NCBI RefSeq assembly: GCF_022180385.2
Contig: NZ_BQME02000002.1
Span: 744,001-808,000 of the forward strand
Length of the DNA: 64,000 nt
Reading direction: 5' to 3'
DNA from: Paenibacillus sp. L3-i20
Lineage (GTDB): Bacteria > Bacillota > Bacilli > Paenibacillales > Paenibacillaceae
Both the position numbers and the translations under genes were made by a program. The notes under the pieces were generated by a model that saw only the letters and a list, made by a program, of their open reading frames with translations, was not told where the DNA came from and did not search any database. The first letter of the stretch is position 1. Every line of letters starts with the position of its first letter. Positions 1 through 9,313 of this stretch are shown here, in pieces.

Positions 1-1
1 T

Positions 2-538
2 GTCGCCGGATTTGGGTTGTTTGGATTCAAACCGCTTTTTGCACTTTCGATTGCAATGGGAAGTACACGAATACAATTTCTGAAAAAGTATCTCAGCGTT
101 AGTGTGGCTGCAGTCACTCTCAGTATATTATGCTTGAATGTCTGTCAATTTGCGCTCGTGATGATTTATAAATGGAATAATGTCGAAGCAAAAATTTTGC
201 ATCCTGCGAGCTTGCTTCTAAATGAGTATCAATTCTTCCCGTATTTGTGGGTAGACTTGATGGTAGGCATTGCTTTATTCGGATTTACTTTTCTCTTCTA
301 TGCAATCTTCTATCGGGTGGGATTCACACGCAGCTTGATAACGCTAATGATTGTTACTATTGCAGGATTATTCCTCTATTACGGAAATATTCTGACAACT
401 ATCTTTAATTGGTTGTGGAACATAGAAATGAATGCATTGGCGAATGCTACTATATTAGGACTATTGAGTCTAGGTGCATTATTTGCCACATATCCGATGC
501 TGCGTAATGCACCATTGCATCCCAAGCCGAAGAGGTAA
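2..538 (+). CDS. Membrane protein, 5'-truncated by the window edge
   Basis: The reading frame is open from base 2, so the visible 178 residues are the C-terminal part of a longer gene. A TTG at 17 could serve as a start but has no ribosome binding site in view. Four or more hydrophobic stretches (about residues 30-55, 75-105, 110-135 and 145-165) alternate with short polar loops, and the tail is basic and proline-rich. This looks like the last part of a polytopic membrane protein, possibly an ABC-2-type permease or similar. The family is not recognised. A strong terminator follows at 670-704, so it is probably the last gene of its operon. Confidence 0.6.
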   Translation, partial: VAGFGLFGFKPLFALSIAMGSTRIQFLKKYLSVSVAAVTLSILCLNVCQFALVMIYKWNNVEAKILHPASLLLNEYQFFPYLWVDLMVGIALFGFTFLFYAIFYRVGFTRSLITLMIVTIAGLFLYYGNILTTIFNWLWNIEMNALANATILGLLSLGALFATYPMLRNAPLHPKPKR

Positions 539-850
539 ATAGCGTAGCTCTGCTGGTTTCATGCCTAAATGGGCTAGGACAGGATGTTGCTAATTCATGA
601 TTGTGATAAAAGGTCTGTATGAAAAATTTCATCCCCCTAGAATGGAGATATATTTGCTTGTAAGAACTGGAGCAGCAAGAAGGAACCTTTCTTGCTGCTC
701 TTTGTATTCCCTTACGAAAGGATGATAGTAAATGCCCTTTTCAAAATGATACCGTCTGGAAGTTGTTGCGCGAGCTGAATCTGCTTAAAGTTTCAATAAT
801 TATTGCACTGTTAGTTAACGAAGGTGCAGACTTGTTATGACTACCATTAA
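539..850. other. Intergenic region with one terminator
   Basis: Apart from the terminator at 670-704 there is no convincing gene. A 33-codon open stretch at 742-840 on the plus strand lacks a start codon and a ribosome binding site and is probably non-coding or a relic. Confidence 0.5.
670..704 (+). terminator. Rho-independent terminator
   Basis: The 12-bp stem GAGCAGCAAGAA / TTCTTGCTGCTC encloses a short loop and is followed by TTT. It closes the gene at the left edge. Confidence 0.75.
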
Positions 851-2509
851 CTAAGCTTGCAAAATACGGGGCAATACGGCAAGAAGCTGATCCATCGTCA
901 TCGGATCATCAAAATTCCATTTTGCTTCAGTGACATAAGCTTGGCCTCTTCCAAGCGATTTCCAAAATGGGCTGTTGATGATTCGGGCAGCTTCCTGCTT
1001 TGAGCGAGGAAATTCATCTACGAGCAGAAAATGGGCATCTGCCATGTATTCACTAATGTGCTCGATATCAATTCCCCGAAAAGGCAACTTGATATCTATC
1101 ATTTCCTTAACCTTTATTGAAGGCTGATAGGCTAATGGATGATATATGGTTAAGCCAAATCCCTTCATGCCCATCACATAAAGAGAACCTTCGGCAAGAG
1201 CAAATATAGTAGCTGTTTGTCGCCCGACCGTATTAGCTGAAATTAGTGTCCACATGTCTTCCGCTTTTTGTTTGTGCTGATCAATCCACACTTGTGCTTG
1301 CTCCTGTTTATCAAAAATATCAGCAACTTTAAGCAGTCTGGAGTAGGTCGGTTCATAACGATCTATCAGTATAGTAGGCGCTATTTGAGACAATTGTTCG
1401 ACCCATTCCTGCCTAAATCCGCTGTAAATGATGATATCAGGGTTTAGTGATCTTACCTTCCCCGGCTCACCCAATAAGCCGATATCTTCGATATCCTTTA
1501 GTTCATCTCGGTAGATCACTCGTTTTCCTATGATATTTATATCTGCTCCGATTGGCTTTATCCCGAGCGACATAATGTCGCCTAGCGCATAACCAACTGT
1601 CACCACTCGCTCATAGCGATTTTTTACGGCTGAAGATGGGGATTTAATTGTTCGCATAGATTCAGCATACTGTCTGGGTGTAATGCCAATCGTTTGGCGA
1701 AACTTGCGTGCAAAGTAGCTTTCTTCTCTAAAGCCTACTTGATGAGCAATCTGCCGCAACGTATCCTCCGTTTCCATAAGCAGTTCTTTGGCTCGCTTGA
1801 GCCGGATGTTCATCAAATAATCGAGAGGTTTCTTACCAGTAAGTGTTTGAAATAGAGAACTATACTGCCAGCGTCCAACTCCAGACATTTTATATAATTG
1901 CTCCACAGTAATGTCCTCGTAGTAGTACTGATCAATATAGCCAATGGTTTGTTCAACGGCAGATTTATTATCGAAATCGCCATCGGATCGTTGAATACTG
2001 TCAATAAGTAGAATAAGTAGTTCATGCAAACAAGTTTGCTGCTTGAAATAAATTATTTCTTGATTCTTCAAATTATCCCGAGCAAATGTTTGGTATTGGG
2101 TGAGAAGATCGATCAATCGTGATGTCTGTATGATAGTTATTTTAGTTTCGTACGGTAAATACGGGCCTAGTTCTGGAACGGAATGATGTTTACCAAGACA
2201 ATAGGCATTAAAGTCTATCAAATAGACAGCATTTTCAACATTTGTTGTATCGTTGAACTCTAATTGAGCTTTAGCTCCGGGTGCAAGTACAAAAGCTGAG
2301 CCTTTATCAGCACGGATCATGTGCCCGTTCAAATGGATGCTTCCAGCACTCTGCACGAAGATCACAATGCGATGCGAATCTGGATTGATTGGCAAGACCA
2401 ACTTAAAAGTTAAGGAGTGTAATACGCAAATCTCTGAAGGGAGATATACGTAAGTTGTAATATCATCATTAGAGATACGTTTTGTAATGATGTTGCTGCT
2501 TAGATGCAT
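851..2509 (-). CDS. AraC-family regulator fused to a siderophore-binding-protein domain
   Basis: The protein has three parts. An N-terminal cupin-like ligand region spans about residues 1-150. A double helix-turn-helix AraC domain covers about 190-290 and contains the typical signature IAHQVGFREESYFARKFRQ. The C-terminal half, about 300-552, resembles the TroA/FepB class of metal-chelate binding proteins. The layout is that of B. subtilis Btr (YbbB), which senses ferric bacillibactin in the cytosol and activates an uptake operon. The ATG at 2509 is preferred over an upstream TTG at 2527 because AAAGGAG sits six bases before it. The gene is divergent from the metallophore transport operon starting at 2645, so I infer that it senses the imported metal-metallophore complex and activates that operon. 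The exact ligand cannot be read from sequence. Confidence 0.85.
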   Translation of the reverse strand: MHLSSNIITKRISNDDITTYVYLPSEICVLHSLTFKLVLPINPDSHRIVIFVQSAGSIHLNGHMIRADKGSAFVLAPGAKAQLEFNDTTNVENAVYLIDFNAYCLGKHHSVPELGPYLPYETKITIIQTSRLIDLLTQYQTFARDNLKNQEIIYFKQQTCLHELLILLIDSIQRSDGDFDNKSAVEQTIGYIDQYYYEDITVEQLYKMSGVGRWQYSSLFQTLTGKKPLDYLMNIRLKRAKELLMETEDTLRQIAHQVGFREESYFARKFRQTIGITPRQYAESMRTIKSPSSAVKNRYERVVTVGYALGDIMSLGIKPIGADINIIGKRVIYRDELKDIEDIGLLGEPGKVRSLNPDIIIYSGFRQEWVEQLSQIAPTILIDRYEPTYSRLLKVADIFDKQEQAQVWIDQHKQKAEDMWTLISANTVGRQTATIFALAEGSLYVMGMKGFGLTIYHPLAYQPSIKVKEMIDIKLPFRGIDIEHISEYMADAHFLLVDEFPRSKQEAARIINSPFWKSLGRGQAYVTEAKWNFDDPMTMDQLLAVLPRILQA

Positions 2510-2571
2510 AGCGATCTCCTTTTTCAATTTGCCAGTGTATTTTGTTCAATAAAAAATCAGACGTATGTTTA

Positions 2572-2600
2572 TTGAATAGTGGCATAAGACTTCCTATACT
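2572..2600 (+). promoter_or_regulatory. Sigma-A-type promoter of the metallophore operon
   Basis: TTGAAT (2572-2577) and TATACT (2595-2600) are separated by 17 bp and lie 45 bp upstream of the ATG at 2645. Transcription would start near 2607, just before the Fur-like box. Confidence 0.65.
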
Positions 2601-2610
2601 TAGTTGACTA

Positions 2611-2625
2611 TGATAATCATTATTA
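2611..2625. promoter_or_regulatory. Fur-like operator (7-1-7 box)
   Basis: TGATAATCATTATTA differs in one base from the B. subtilis Fur core TGATAATNATTATCA. It lies just downstream of the predicted transcription start, where a bound repressor would block transcription. It fits Fur better than Zur, whose consensus carries CG at the inner positions. Iron-dependent repression is inferred. Confidence 0.7.
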
Positions 2626-2644
2626 ATTGAAAAGGGGTTACAAC

Positions 2645-4267
2645 ATGTTTCACAATCAAAAGAAAAAGACGATGCAGCTAATTTTGCTCATTATTGCTCT
2701 AACCGTCGTTATTTTGGGGTGCTCAAAACAGGATAATGCACAATCAGGAAATGCGCAATCGAATAAAGAGAAAGCGATTACCGTTTCCTGGATGAGAGAT
2801 TTAGGGACATCTAACCCGCATGCCTATTATCCATCTCAATTATTTTCACAATCAATGCTGTTCGAACCGCTAGTGACCTATGGCGAAGGCGGAGAAATAA
2901 AGCCGTTTTTGGCCGAGTCATGGGAGATCTCGGAGGACGGCAAACAATATACATTTAAGCTTCGCAAAGATGTGAAGTATTCCGATGGCTCAACTTTCAA
3001 CGCTGCGAGTGTGAAGAAAAACTTCGATGCGATCTTGCTGAACAAAAAGACACATAGCTGGATTGGCATTGCTAAGGTACTGGAACAAACAGATGTTATA
3101 GACGAATACTCGGTCAAAATTACGTTATCGCAACCTTATTATCCGACACTTCAGGATTTGTCTACTGTTCGACCATATCGCTTTCTTGCAGATGCCGGAT
3201 TCCCAGACGACGGTGACACGCTGAAAAGTATAAAAGCGCCGATTGGAACTGGACCATGGATACTTAAGGAGTACAAACAAGATGAATTTGCAGTGTTTGT
3301 AAAAAATCCGAACTACTGGGGTGAGAAGCCGAAACTGGATAAAGTGACTGTAAAAATCATCCCGGATGCAGAGACGCGCGTACTTGCGTTTGAGAAAGGC
3401 GATCTGGATATGATCTTCGGCGAAGGAGCCATCAATTTGGATGCTTTTACCGGCTTAAGAGATTCGGGCAAGTATACAACAGATCTGTCTAAACCAGTCG
3501 GCACGAGAAATCTCGTCCTGAATACGATGAATGACAAACTTGCCGATAACCGGGTACGTCAGGCGCTTCATCTGGGTTTCAATAAACAAGCGCTAGTGGA
3601 TGGTATTACAAGTGGTGTTGAGAGTAAGGCTGATCAGGTCCTATCTAAAGACTACCCTTACGTCAAAACCAACTTCGAAGCACACAATTACAACGTGGAT
3701 AAAGCAAATGCTTATTTAGAAGAAGCTGGATGGAAGCTGCCAACAGGCAAAACTGTGCGTGAAAAGGACGGACAGATGCTTGAACTTAATCTAATGTACG
3801 ACACGACTGACCGTATTCAAAAAGTGATGGGAGAAGCTCTGCAAGCGGAATGGGCGGCGATTGGCGTAAAGTTAAACTTTGTTGGTCTAGAATTGAAGGA
3901 ACAATACAAACGTTTCAGTCAAGGCGAGTTTGATCTCAATTTCTGGTTTAATTCGGGCGTACCTTACGATCCGCATACGCTAGTTAACGCAATAGGGGAG
4001 CCGGGTTTTGGTATTTCGGAGGCTCATACAAATATTTCTATGAAGGCGCAATTGGATAAGCAGATTAAGTCGGTATTATCAGTAACAGACGAGAAGGAAC
4101 GTCAACAATTGTATGATACGATTTTGCAAACTGTTCAGGAGCAATCTGTCATTATACCATTGTCCTATATTAAACAAACTGTAGTTTATCATAAACATTT
4201 GAAAGATGTTCAATTCCCGACAAGCCGCTGGGACCATCCCTTTAACAGCATAGATGTGACCAAGTAA
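2645..4267 (+). CDS. cntA: Metallophore/nickel-type ABC transporter substrate-binding lipoprotein (CntA-like)
   Basis: This 540-residue protein is a family 5 (peptide/nickel) extracellular solute-binding protein. It has a basic N-terminus, a hydrophobic segment and a lipobox ending ILGC, then a Ser/Asn/Gln-rich linker. The fold is recognisable by stretches such as SWEISEDGKQYTFKLRKDV and the C-terminal half of the SBP_bac_5 domain. ATG 2645 is preferred to TTG 2627 because AAAGGGG lies seven bases upstream. The first of six co-directional genes, it is separated by 24 bp from the first permease. In the Staphylococcus cnt operon the equivalent protein captures metal-loaded staphylopine. Operon order and the attached MFS gene favour an opine metallophore over free nickel or peptides, but the specificity is inference. 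Confidence 0.8.
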   Translation: MFHNQKKKTMQLILLIIALTVVILGCSKQDNAQSGNAQSNKEKAITVSWMRDLGTSNPHAYYPSQLFSQSMLFEPLVTYGEGGEIKPFLAESWEISEDGKQYTFKLRKDVKYSDGSTFNAASVKKNFDAILLNKKTHSWIGIAKVLEQTDVIDEYSVKITLSQPYYPTLQDLSTVRPYRFLADAGFPDDGDTLKSIKAPIGTGPWILKEYKQDEFAVFVKNPNYWGEKPKLDKVTVKIIPDAETRVLAFEKGDLDMIFGEGAINLDAFTGLRDSGKYTTDLSKPVGTRNLVLNTMNDKLADNRVRQALHLGFNKQALVDGITSGVESKADQVLSKDYPYVKTNFEAHNYNVDKANAYLEEAGWKLPTGKTVREKDGQMLELNLMYDTTDRIQKVMGEALQAEWAAIGVKLNFVGLELKEQYKRFSQGEFDLNFWFNSGVPYDPHTLVNAIGEPGFGISEAHTNISMKAQLDKQIKSVLSVTDEKERQQLYDTILQTVQEQSVIIPLSYIKQTVVYHKHLKDVQFPTSRWDHPFNSIDVTK

Positions 4268-4291
4268 AAGCAGAGCGGGGTTATTGATCTC

Positions 4292-5236
4292 ATGATTAGT
4301 TATATCGGTAAACGAATGTTAGCTGTTGTCCCCCTCGTGCTGTTTGCTGTACTCGCAACCTTTCTGTTAATGCGTATGTCACCTGTAGATCCAGCTGAAG
4401 CCTATTTCTCGGCTTCTCATCTTAAAGTTACGGACGAGCTGTTAGCAGAGAAAAGACTAGAGATGGGGCTGGATAAGCCCCTTCTTGTTCAATACTTCCA
4501 TACGGTTGTGAAAATGGTACAGTTTGACTTCGGCATTTCTTATTTATCGGGAGAGCCAGTCTGGCAAGAGATTGCGCAGCGTCTGCCGGCTACTCTACAG
4601 CTAGCATTGAGCAGCTCGATCATTACGGTTTTAGTTGTCATTCTGCTTGGCTATTTTTCTGCCGTTTACAAAAATAGCTGGATCGATTATTTGAGCAGGG
4701 GGCTCGCATACGTCGGGTCATCTTTGCCGCAGTTTTGGCTGGGCTATTTACTTGTATTTGTCTTTGCTATTCAATTGGACTGGCTGCCCGTGGAGGGAAA
4801 AGGCACTTGGCAGCATTTGATTCTCCCTTCGGCTACATTATCGCTGGCGCTAATTGCTATGTATACACGCTTGTTCAGAGAAAGTATGTTGGAGCAGATG
4901 AACGAAGCTTACGTGCTGTATGCGAAAACGCGTGGTATCAAACATAGGAGTATTATGCTGAGACATGTAGCGAAAATTGCTATAACACCTGTAATTACAG
5001 GGCTTGGTATGAATATTGGTAGATTACTGACAGGAACAATCATAGTCGAAAGGGTATTCTCCTGGCCAGGTCTTGGACGGTTTTTTGTAGAATCAATATT
5101 TAATCGTGACCTTCCTGTTATTCAGGGTTACGTTTTTTTTGCGGCATGTTTGTATCTTGCGAGCAGTCTTATCGTTGATTTGGTACAAATGGCGCTTGAC
5201 CCTCGAATATCGCTGAAAGGAAGAACCGGCTCGTGA
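4292..5236 (+). CDS. cntB: ABC transporter permease, DppB/NikB type (CntB-like)
   Basis: A 314-residue inner-membrane permease of the BPD_transp_1 family with an N-terminal membrane segment, the region after it that binds the partner, and five further segments. The conserved cytoplasmic EAA-type loop is visible near residues 208-225 (YVLYAKTRGIKHRSIMLRH). A further typical family motif, RVFSWPGLGRFFVESIFNRD, is close to the C-terminus. The stop codon overlaps the start of the next permease gene, so the two are translationally coupled and should form the heterodimeric channel. Confidence 0.85.
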   Translation: MISYIGKRMLAVVPLVLFAVLATFLLMRMSPVDPAEAYFSASHLKVTDELLAEKRLEMGLDKPLLVQYFHTVVKMVQFDFGISYLSGEPVWQEIAQRLPATLQLALSSSIITVLVVILLGYFSAVYKNSWIDYLSRGLAYVGSSLPQFWLGYLLVFVFAIQLDWLPVEGKGTWQHLILPSATLSLALIAMYTRLFRESMLEQMNEAYVLYAKTRGIKHRSIMLRHVAKIAITPVITGLGMNIGRLLTGTIIVERVFSWPGLGRFFVESIFNRDLPVIQGYVFFAACLYLASSLIVDLVQMALDPRISLKGRTGS

Positions 5237-6060
5237 TGATGCAGCTACAGACTTCTAGCAAAAAGAGCAAGACGATCTTTGTTTGTACGGTTATTTTAAT
5301 CATCTGTTTCATTGTCGTATTGTTGGCGCCATGGGTTTCTCCACATGATCCGGTTAAAGTAGATTTGGCCATGAAGCTGCAACCTTCTTCTACGGAGCAC
5401 TGGCTGGGAACAGACCATCTCGGCAGAGATATTTTATCTAGACTTATCTATGGAGCTAGAGTATCAGTTGGTCTCGTTATAGTCATCTTCATCGCATCTG
5501 TAGTAATCGGAATGTTGATCGGAGTCATTGCGGGATATAGAGGCGGCTGGTTGGACAGTTTTATTATGCGGATATGCGATGGAATGTTGGCTTTCCCAAA
5601 TCTAGTGCTCGTGTTAGGAATAGTAGGCATTATGGGCACAGGGACATGGCAAGTCGTGCTTGCACTGCTCATGGTACATTGGGTCTACTATGCTCGCATG
5701 TCCCGTGGATATGTTGTTAGTTTAAGAGGATCGAATTTTGTTGCGGCTGCCCGAATCAGTGGTTCCTCACCTTTTAAAATCATTATGAAACATATTCTGC
5801 CCAACATGCTTCCTCAAATTATCGTTATTGGTACTCTGGATATTGGCTTTGCGATTATGGACATTTCTGCACTATCCTTTTTGGGATTAGGGATTCAACC
5901 GCCTACAGCCGAGTGGGGAGCAATGATTTTGGAAGGAAGGGCTTATATCCGCAGCCATCCGGAGCTCATGCTATATCCTGGTCTTATGATTCTACTCGTT
6001 GTTATGACTTTTAATTTGCTCGGAGAAGCTCTTTCACAGCGATTCGGCATCAAAAAATAG
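5236..6060 (+). CDS. cntC: ABC transporter permease, DppC/NikC type (CntC-like)
   Basis: A permease of about 274 residues with the DppC-type N-terminal extension and an early aqueous segment containing APWVSPHDPVKVDLAMKL. The GTDHLGRDILSRLIYGAR motif is highly typical of this subfamily. The EAA loop lies around FVAAARISGSSPFKIIMKH. The ATG at 5236 overlaps the preceding stop in a TGATG arrangement; ATG 5239 and GTG 5233 are alternative starts. It is the second half of the transmembrane channel of the metallophore importer. Confidence 0.85.
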   Translation: MMQLQTSSKKSKTIFVCTVILIICFIVVLLAPWVSPHDPVKVDLAMKLQPSSTEHWLGTDHLGRDILSRLIYGARVSVGLVIVIFIASVVIGMLIGVIAGYRGGWLDSFIMRICDGMLAFPNLVLVLGIVGIMGTGTWQVVLALLMVHWVYYARMSRGYVVSLRGSNFVAAARISGSSPFKIIMKHILPNMLPQIIVIGTLDIGFAIMDISALSFLGLGIQPPTAEWGAMILEGRAYIRSHPELMLYPGLMILLVVMTFNLLGEALSQRFGIKK

Positions 6061-6080
6061 GATGGACAAGGGTGAATGAA

Positions 6081-6929
6081 ATGGCAGAAGCAATAACCAG
6101 CACTAGCGTACTGCAAGTAAGTGACTTAAGTGTAAAGCTCCCTACGGGGAAAGGGAGTAATATGTTGAATTTGGTTAATGACATTAATTTTGAATTAAAA
6201 GCGGGACAAATCCTTGGTCTTGTCGGGGAAAGCGGCAGCGGTAAAACGGTTACTTGCAGTACTTTGCTACAGCTCCAGGATCCGTCTGTCGTAGTCTCGG
6301 GAAGCATCAAGCTGAATGGTCGTGAGCTGAATGGTTTGAAGGAGAAAGCGATGCAGAGCATTCGTGGAAAGGATCTCGGGTTTATTATGCAAAATCCGAT
6401 GAATGCGCTCACGCCTGTATATACGATTGGAAGTCAGTTTGTACAGACTATTCGCACGCATAGCAACCTTACTAAGCGGCAAGCCTTCGATCTGGCTGTA
6501 GATTCGTTAGCAAGTGTGAATCTGCCTGATCCTCAAAAACTGATGGGGAAATATCCATTTCAACTAAGCGGCGGCATGCTTCAGCGAGTCATGATCGCGA
6601 TGGCGATATCTTTGAAACCATCTGTTGTTATTGCTGATGAACCGACCACTGCTTTGGATATGATTAATCAACTGCAAGTACTGAAGCAATTGGAGCAATT
6701 ACGTGCCAATTATGGTACAGCCATTTTATTAATTACCCATGATTTGAGTGTAATAGCCGAACTAGCTGATGAGGTAATGGTGATCTGTAAGGGTAATATT
6801 GTGGAGAAAGCCAGCGTATATCAGCTTTTTGATCAGCCACGACATACGTATACTAGGAAATTGCTAGGTACGAGATTAGATAATTCTAGACATCAAGATT
6901 ATGTTGAAGATGTGATCGTTAACCTATAA
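6081..6929 (+). CDS. cntD: ABC transporter ATP-binding protein, DppD/NikD type (CntD-like)
   Basis: This ATPase of the oligopeptide/nickel class contains Walker A (GESGSGKT), a Q-loop region (IMQNPMNALTPVYTIGSQ), the signature LSGGMLQR and Walker B (VVIADEPTTALD). The ATG at 6081 is chosen because AAGGGTG precedes it by six bases, whereas GTG 6072 has no spacing to a ribosome binding site. It powers the permease pair together with the next gene. At about 282 residues it is slightly shorter than family members carrying the C-terminal oligopeptide-transporter extension, and no Cys-rich iron-sulfur tail is visible. Confidence 0.85.
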   Translation: MAEAITSTSVLQVSDLSVKLPTGKGSNMLNLVNDINFELKAGQILGLVGESGSGKTVTCSTLLQLQDPSVVVSGSIKLNGRELNGLKEKAMQSIRGKDLGFIMQNPMNALTPVYTIGSQFVQTIRTHSNLTKRQAFDLAVDSLASVNLPDPQKLMGKYPFQLSGGMLQRVMIAMAISLKPSVVIADEPTTALDMINQLQVLKQLEQLRANYGTAILLITHDLSVIAELADEVMVICKGNIVEKASVYQLFDQPRHTYTRKLLGTRLDNSRHQDYVEDVIVNL

Positions 6930-6941
6930 GCGGGGTAGTAG

Positions 6942-7778
6942 ATGATGAGTCTGTTGCAAATAAAGGATGTAACGTACAGCTTCGGGAAAGAACGTTTATT
7001 TGGCATGGCACGCCGCCAAACGCCGGTACTATCGAATATTTCATTGCAATTGGAGGCTGGTAGCTGTCTTGGACTGCTCGGCGGAAGCGGAGCAGGGAAG
7101 AGCACACTAGGAAAGATTATTCTAGGGCTCGCTAAGCCACAGCAAGGGCAAGTTTTGTTCGAAGGCATGGATTTGTTTAACTTAAAAAACGAAGATCGAA
7201 AACGATTAAGAAGGGAGATTCAGGTTGTCTTCCAGGATTGTTACTCAGCTGTTAATCCTCGTATGACAGCGGCTCAAATTATTGGCGAGCCGCTCGATAA
7301 CTTCGAATCGATGACATCGAATGAACGATCTCGATCGATTGCTGAAGCGCTGGAAATGGTGGGTTTGTCTGCGGAAGATCAAGGGAAATATCCGCGGCAA
7401 TTTAGTGGCGGCCAGCTGCAAAGGATTAATATTGCTAGAGCCATTGTACTGAGGCCAAAGCTAATTGTACTTGACGAATCAGTCAGCAGTCTCGACACAG
7501 TGAATCAGGTACATATTATACGGCTGTTGCGAGAGTTGAAAGAGCAGTATGGCACTTCCTATCTGTTTATTACACACGACATTAAAGCGGCGTTTGCACT
7601 GTCGGATCAACTGGCCGTGCTGGATAAGGGAGTGTTGGTCGGGTGTTTCGATTCGCAAGAGAGCTTAATGGCCTCAACGAACTCGCATGTTCAGCAATTG
7701 CTTCAATCCGCCCTAGCAAGTCATCCGAGGGAAAGGAAAATTAGAGCAGCTAAGCATGAGACGGAGCGGTCTTTATGA
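6942..7778 (+). CDS. cntF: ABC transporter ATP-binding protein, DppF/NikE type (CntF-like)
   Basis: This second ATPase subunit has Walker A (GGSGAGKST), a Q-loop segment (VVFQDCYSAVNPRMT), the signature FSGGQLQR and a Walker B region reading LIVLDESVSSLD. In the Walker B region the usual DEP is DES, a variant that is common in NikE/CntF-type subunits. The gene sits 12 bp after cntD. Its last codons overlap the start of the MFS gene in an ATGA tetranucleotide, which couples import and export genes at translation. Confidence 0.85.
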   Translation: MMSLLQIKDVTYSFGKERLFGMARRQTPVLSNISLQLEAGSCLGLLGGSGAGKSTLGKIILGLAKPQQGQVLFEGMDLFNLKNEDRKRLRREIQVVFQDCYSAVNPRMTAAQIIGEPLDNFESMTSNERSRSIAEALEMVGLSAEDQGKYPRQFSGGQLQRINIARAIVLRPKLIVLDESVSSLDTVNQVHIIRLLRELKEQYGTSYLFITHDIKAAFALSDQLAVLDKGVLVGCFDSQESLMASTNSHVQQLLQSALASHPRERKIRAAKHETERSL

Positions 7779-9025
7779 TACTTTGGAAGCGTTGGATGAA
7801 AAGTGGAAGCAATAGCTCGATCGCCGCATCCCCCCCTTTTCTAAAGCTATATTTGGTTACGTTTCTGTTCTTTAGTGCGAATCCAATCATTAATATCGTT
7901 CTGCCAATATATAGTGAAGCGGCAGGAGCAGGAAATGCAGAAATTGGTGTTATGATGGGTGCTTATCTTATGGTGAGCATGCTGTTTCGACCATGGGCTG
8001 GTGCTGTCGTCAGCCGTTATGGCGCACTAAAAGTGCTGCGAATATTGCTAATTGGCAATGTCATCGTCTTGGGAATGTATGCAGTAGTCGGACTGGAATG
8101 GTTCGTTGTTGTGCGTGGACTTCAGGGGTTGCTAACCGCATTTTTTTCACTTTCTTTACAGATGGGAATCGTAGATTCATTGCCTGAAAAAGAGCGTGCC
8201 CAAGGAATCTCTTTGTATCTTCTCGCAGGGATGTTGCCTACTGTTATCGGCCCGTTGATAGCATGGTCGTTATGGGATATTGGAGGGATGCAGGCATTTA
8301 CGATTAGTATATTAATTATTGCCGTAACTACAATAGCACTCGGCTATAAAGCATCAGTACCCGGGAGACCCTTGAAGAGAGAGAAGGTTTCAACTGCCGA
8401 GTCGGCTTCGCGTAAAACTATGCGAAAATCATTAATTGCGGTAGTCGGAAACCGCTTTTTTTTAGTATGTAGTATAGTTATGCTCGTTGCATCCATTGGC
8501 TTTGGCACGGTCACAACTTTTGTGGTGTTGTATGTGAAACAAATCGGGAACGGCAATCCAGGCTTGTTTTTTATGTTACAAGCGGGAATGATGGTCGCAG
8601 CTCGTTTTGTGCTACGATCCAGAATCCCTTCCGATGGGAAATGGCATCCGGTGCTGACAAGTAGTCTCCTGTTTTGTTTGGCTGCCGGTATTCAGTTCTT
8701 GTCGCTGGCTGCGTTAGGCCCGACATTCCTAATGTATATTGCATCTCTGCTGATTGGTCTAGGGATGGCGATCATCTACCCGCTCCTAATCACCTATTTG
8801 ACCTTTGTGTTGTCGGATGCAACTCGTAACGTGTTAGTAGGGCTTTTTATCGCTATGTCAGATCTTGGTGTCGTGCTAGGTAATATTATTATGGGGTCTG
8901 TCGCAGATAAAACATCCTATTCATTTATGTTTATGCTTTGCGCAGTGTTAGCTTTAATAACAGGGGTTTTTGTGCTGGTCACTGGAGTTATTATGCATAA
9001 AGATGCTGAAACGAAGTCGATCTAA
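7775..9025 (+). CDS. cntE: MFS transporter, probable metallophore exporter (CntE-like)
   Basis: The 416-residue protein has about 12 hydrophobic segments and a family-typical loop between helices 2 and 3 (MLFRPWAGAVVSRYGALKV), so it belongs to the major facilitator superfamily. Linkage by an ATGA overlap to a nickel-type ABC importer is the hallmark of the staphylococcal cnt locus, where CntE exports newly made staphylopine. By analogy this protein would release an opine metallophore whose metal complex returns through CntABCDF. No cntKLM biosynthetic genes lie in the window, so they must be elsewhere or the cell uses a foreign metallophore. A long imperfect hairpin terminator follows. Confidence 0.75.
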   Translation: MILWKRWMKSGSNSSIAASPPFLKLYLVTFLFFSANPIINIVLPIYSEAAGAGNAEIGVMMGAYLMVSMLFRPWAGAVVSRYGALKVLRILLIGNVIVLGMYAVVGLEWFVVVRGLQGLLTAFFSLSLQMGIVDSLPEKERAQGISLYLLAGMLPTVIGPLIAWSLWDIGGMQAFTISILIIAVTTIALGYKASVPGRPLKREKVSTAESASRKTMRKSLIAVVGNRFFLVCSIVMLVASIGFGTVTTFVVLYVKQIGNGNPGLFFMLQAGMMVAARFVLRSRIPSDGKWHPVLTSSLLFCLAAGIQFLSLAALGPTFLMYIASLLIGLGMAIIYPLLITYLTFVLSDATRNVLVGLFIAMSDLGVVLGNIIMGSVADKTSYSFMFMLCAVLALITGVFVLVTGVIMHKDAETKSI

Positions 9026-9103
9026 AGATTTCTATGGTTAGCTAAACATAATGTTTCGGCTGTCAATAGAATAAATGAAAATATGAGTAATTAACTTTTG
9101 GTG

Positions 9104-9163
9104 AAATCCTTTTTCATACTATCTGTACGTAACTTGCAGGTAGTGATGAGAGAGGATTTTTTG
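9104..9163 (+). terminator. Terminator of the metallophore operon
   Basis: A long imperfect hairpin pairs AAATCC plus a CAT/CTA/CTG arm with CAG/TAG/ATG and GGATTT, and is followed by TTTT. It lies about 80 bp after the MFS stop codon. Confidence 0.65.
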
Positions 9164-9313
9164 TAGGACTATTCATAATCAAATTCGAGAATACTATCAC
9201 AAAATCAGCTTTTCCGTAATATGGATTGTTTAATATAAGAGATAAAACGAATCCGCTCCAAAGGAACAATTACATAACTGACAGACAGTGTACATTCGGA
9301 TTTAATTTTTTTG

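Noticed and set aside
2645..9025. Simple nickel (nik) or dipeptide (dpp) importer
   Set aside because: The Fur-like box, the attached MFS exporter and the siderophore-sensing regulator fit an opine metallophore system better; not excluded.
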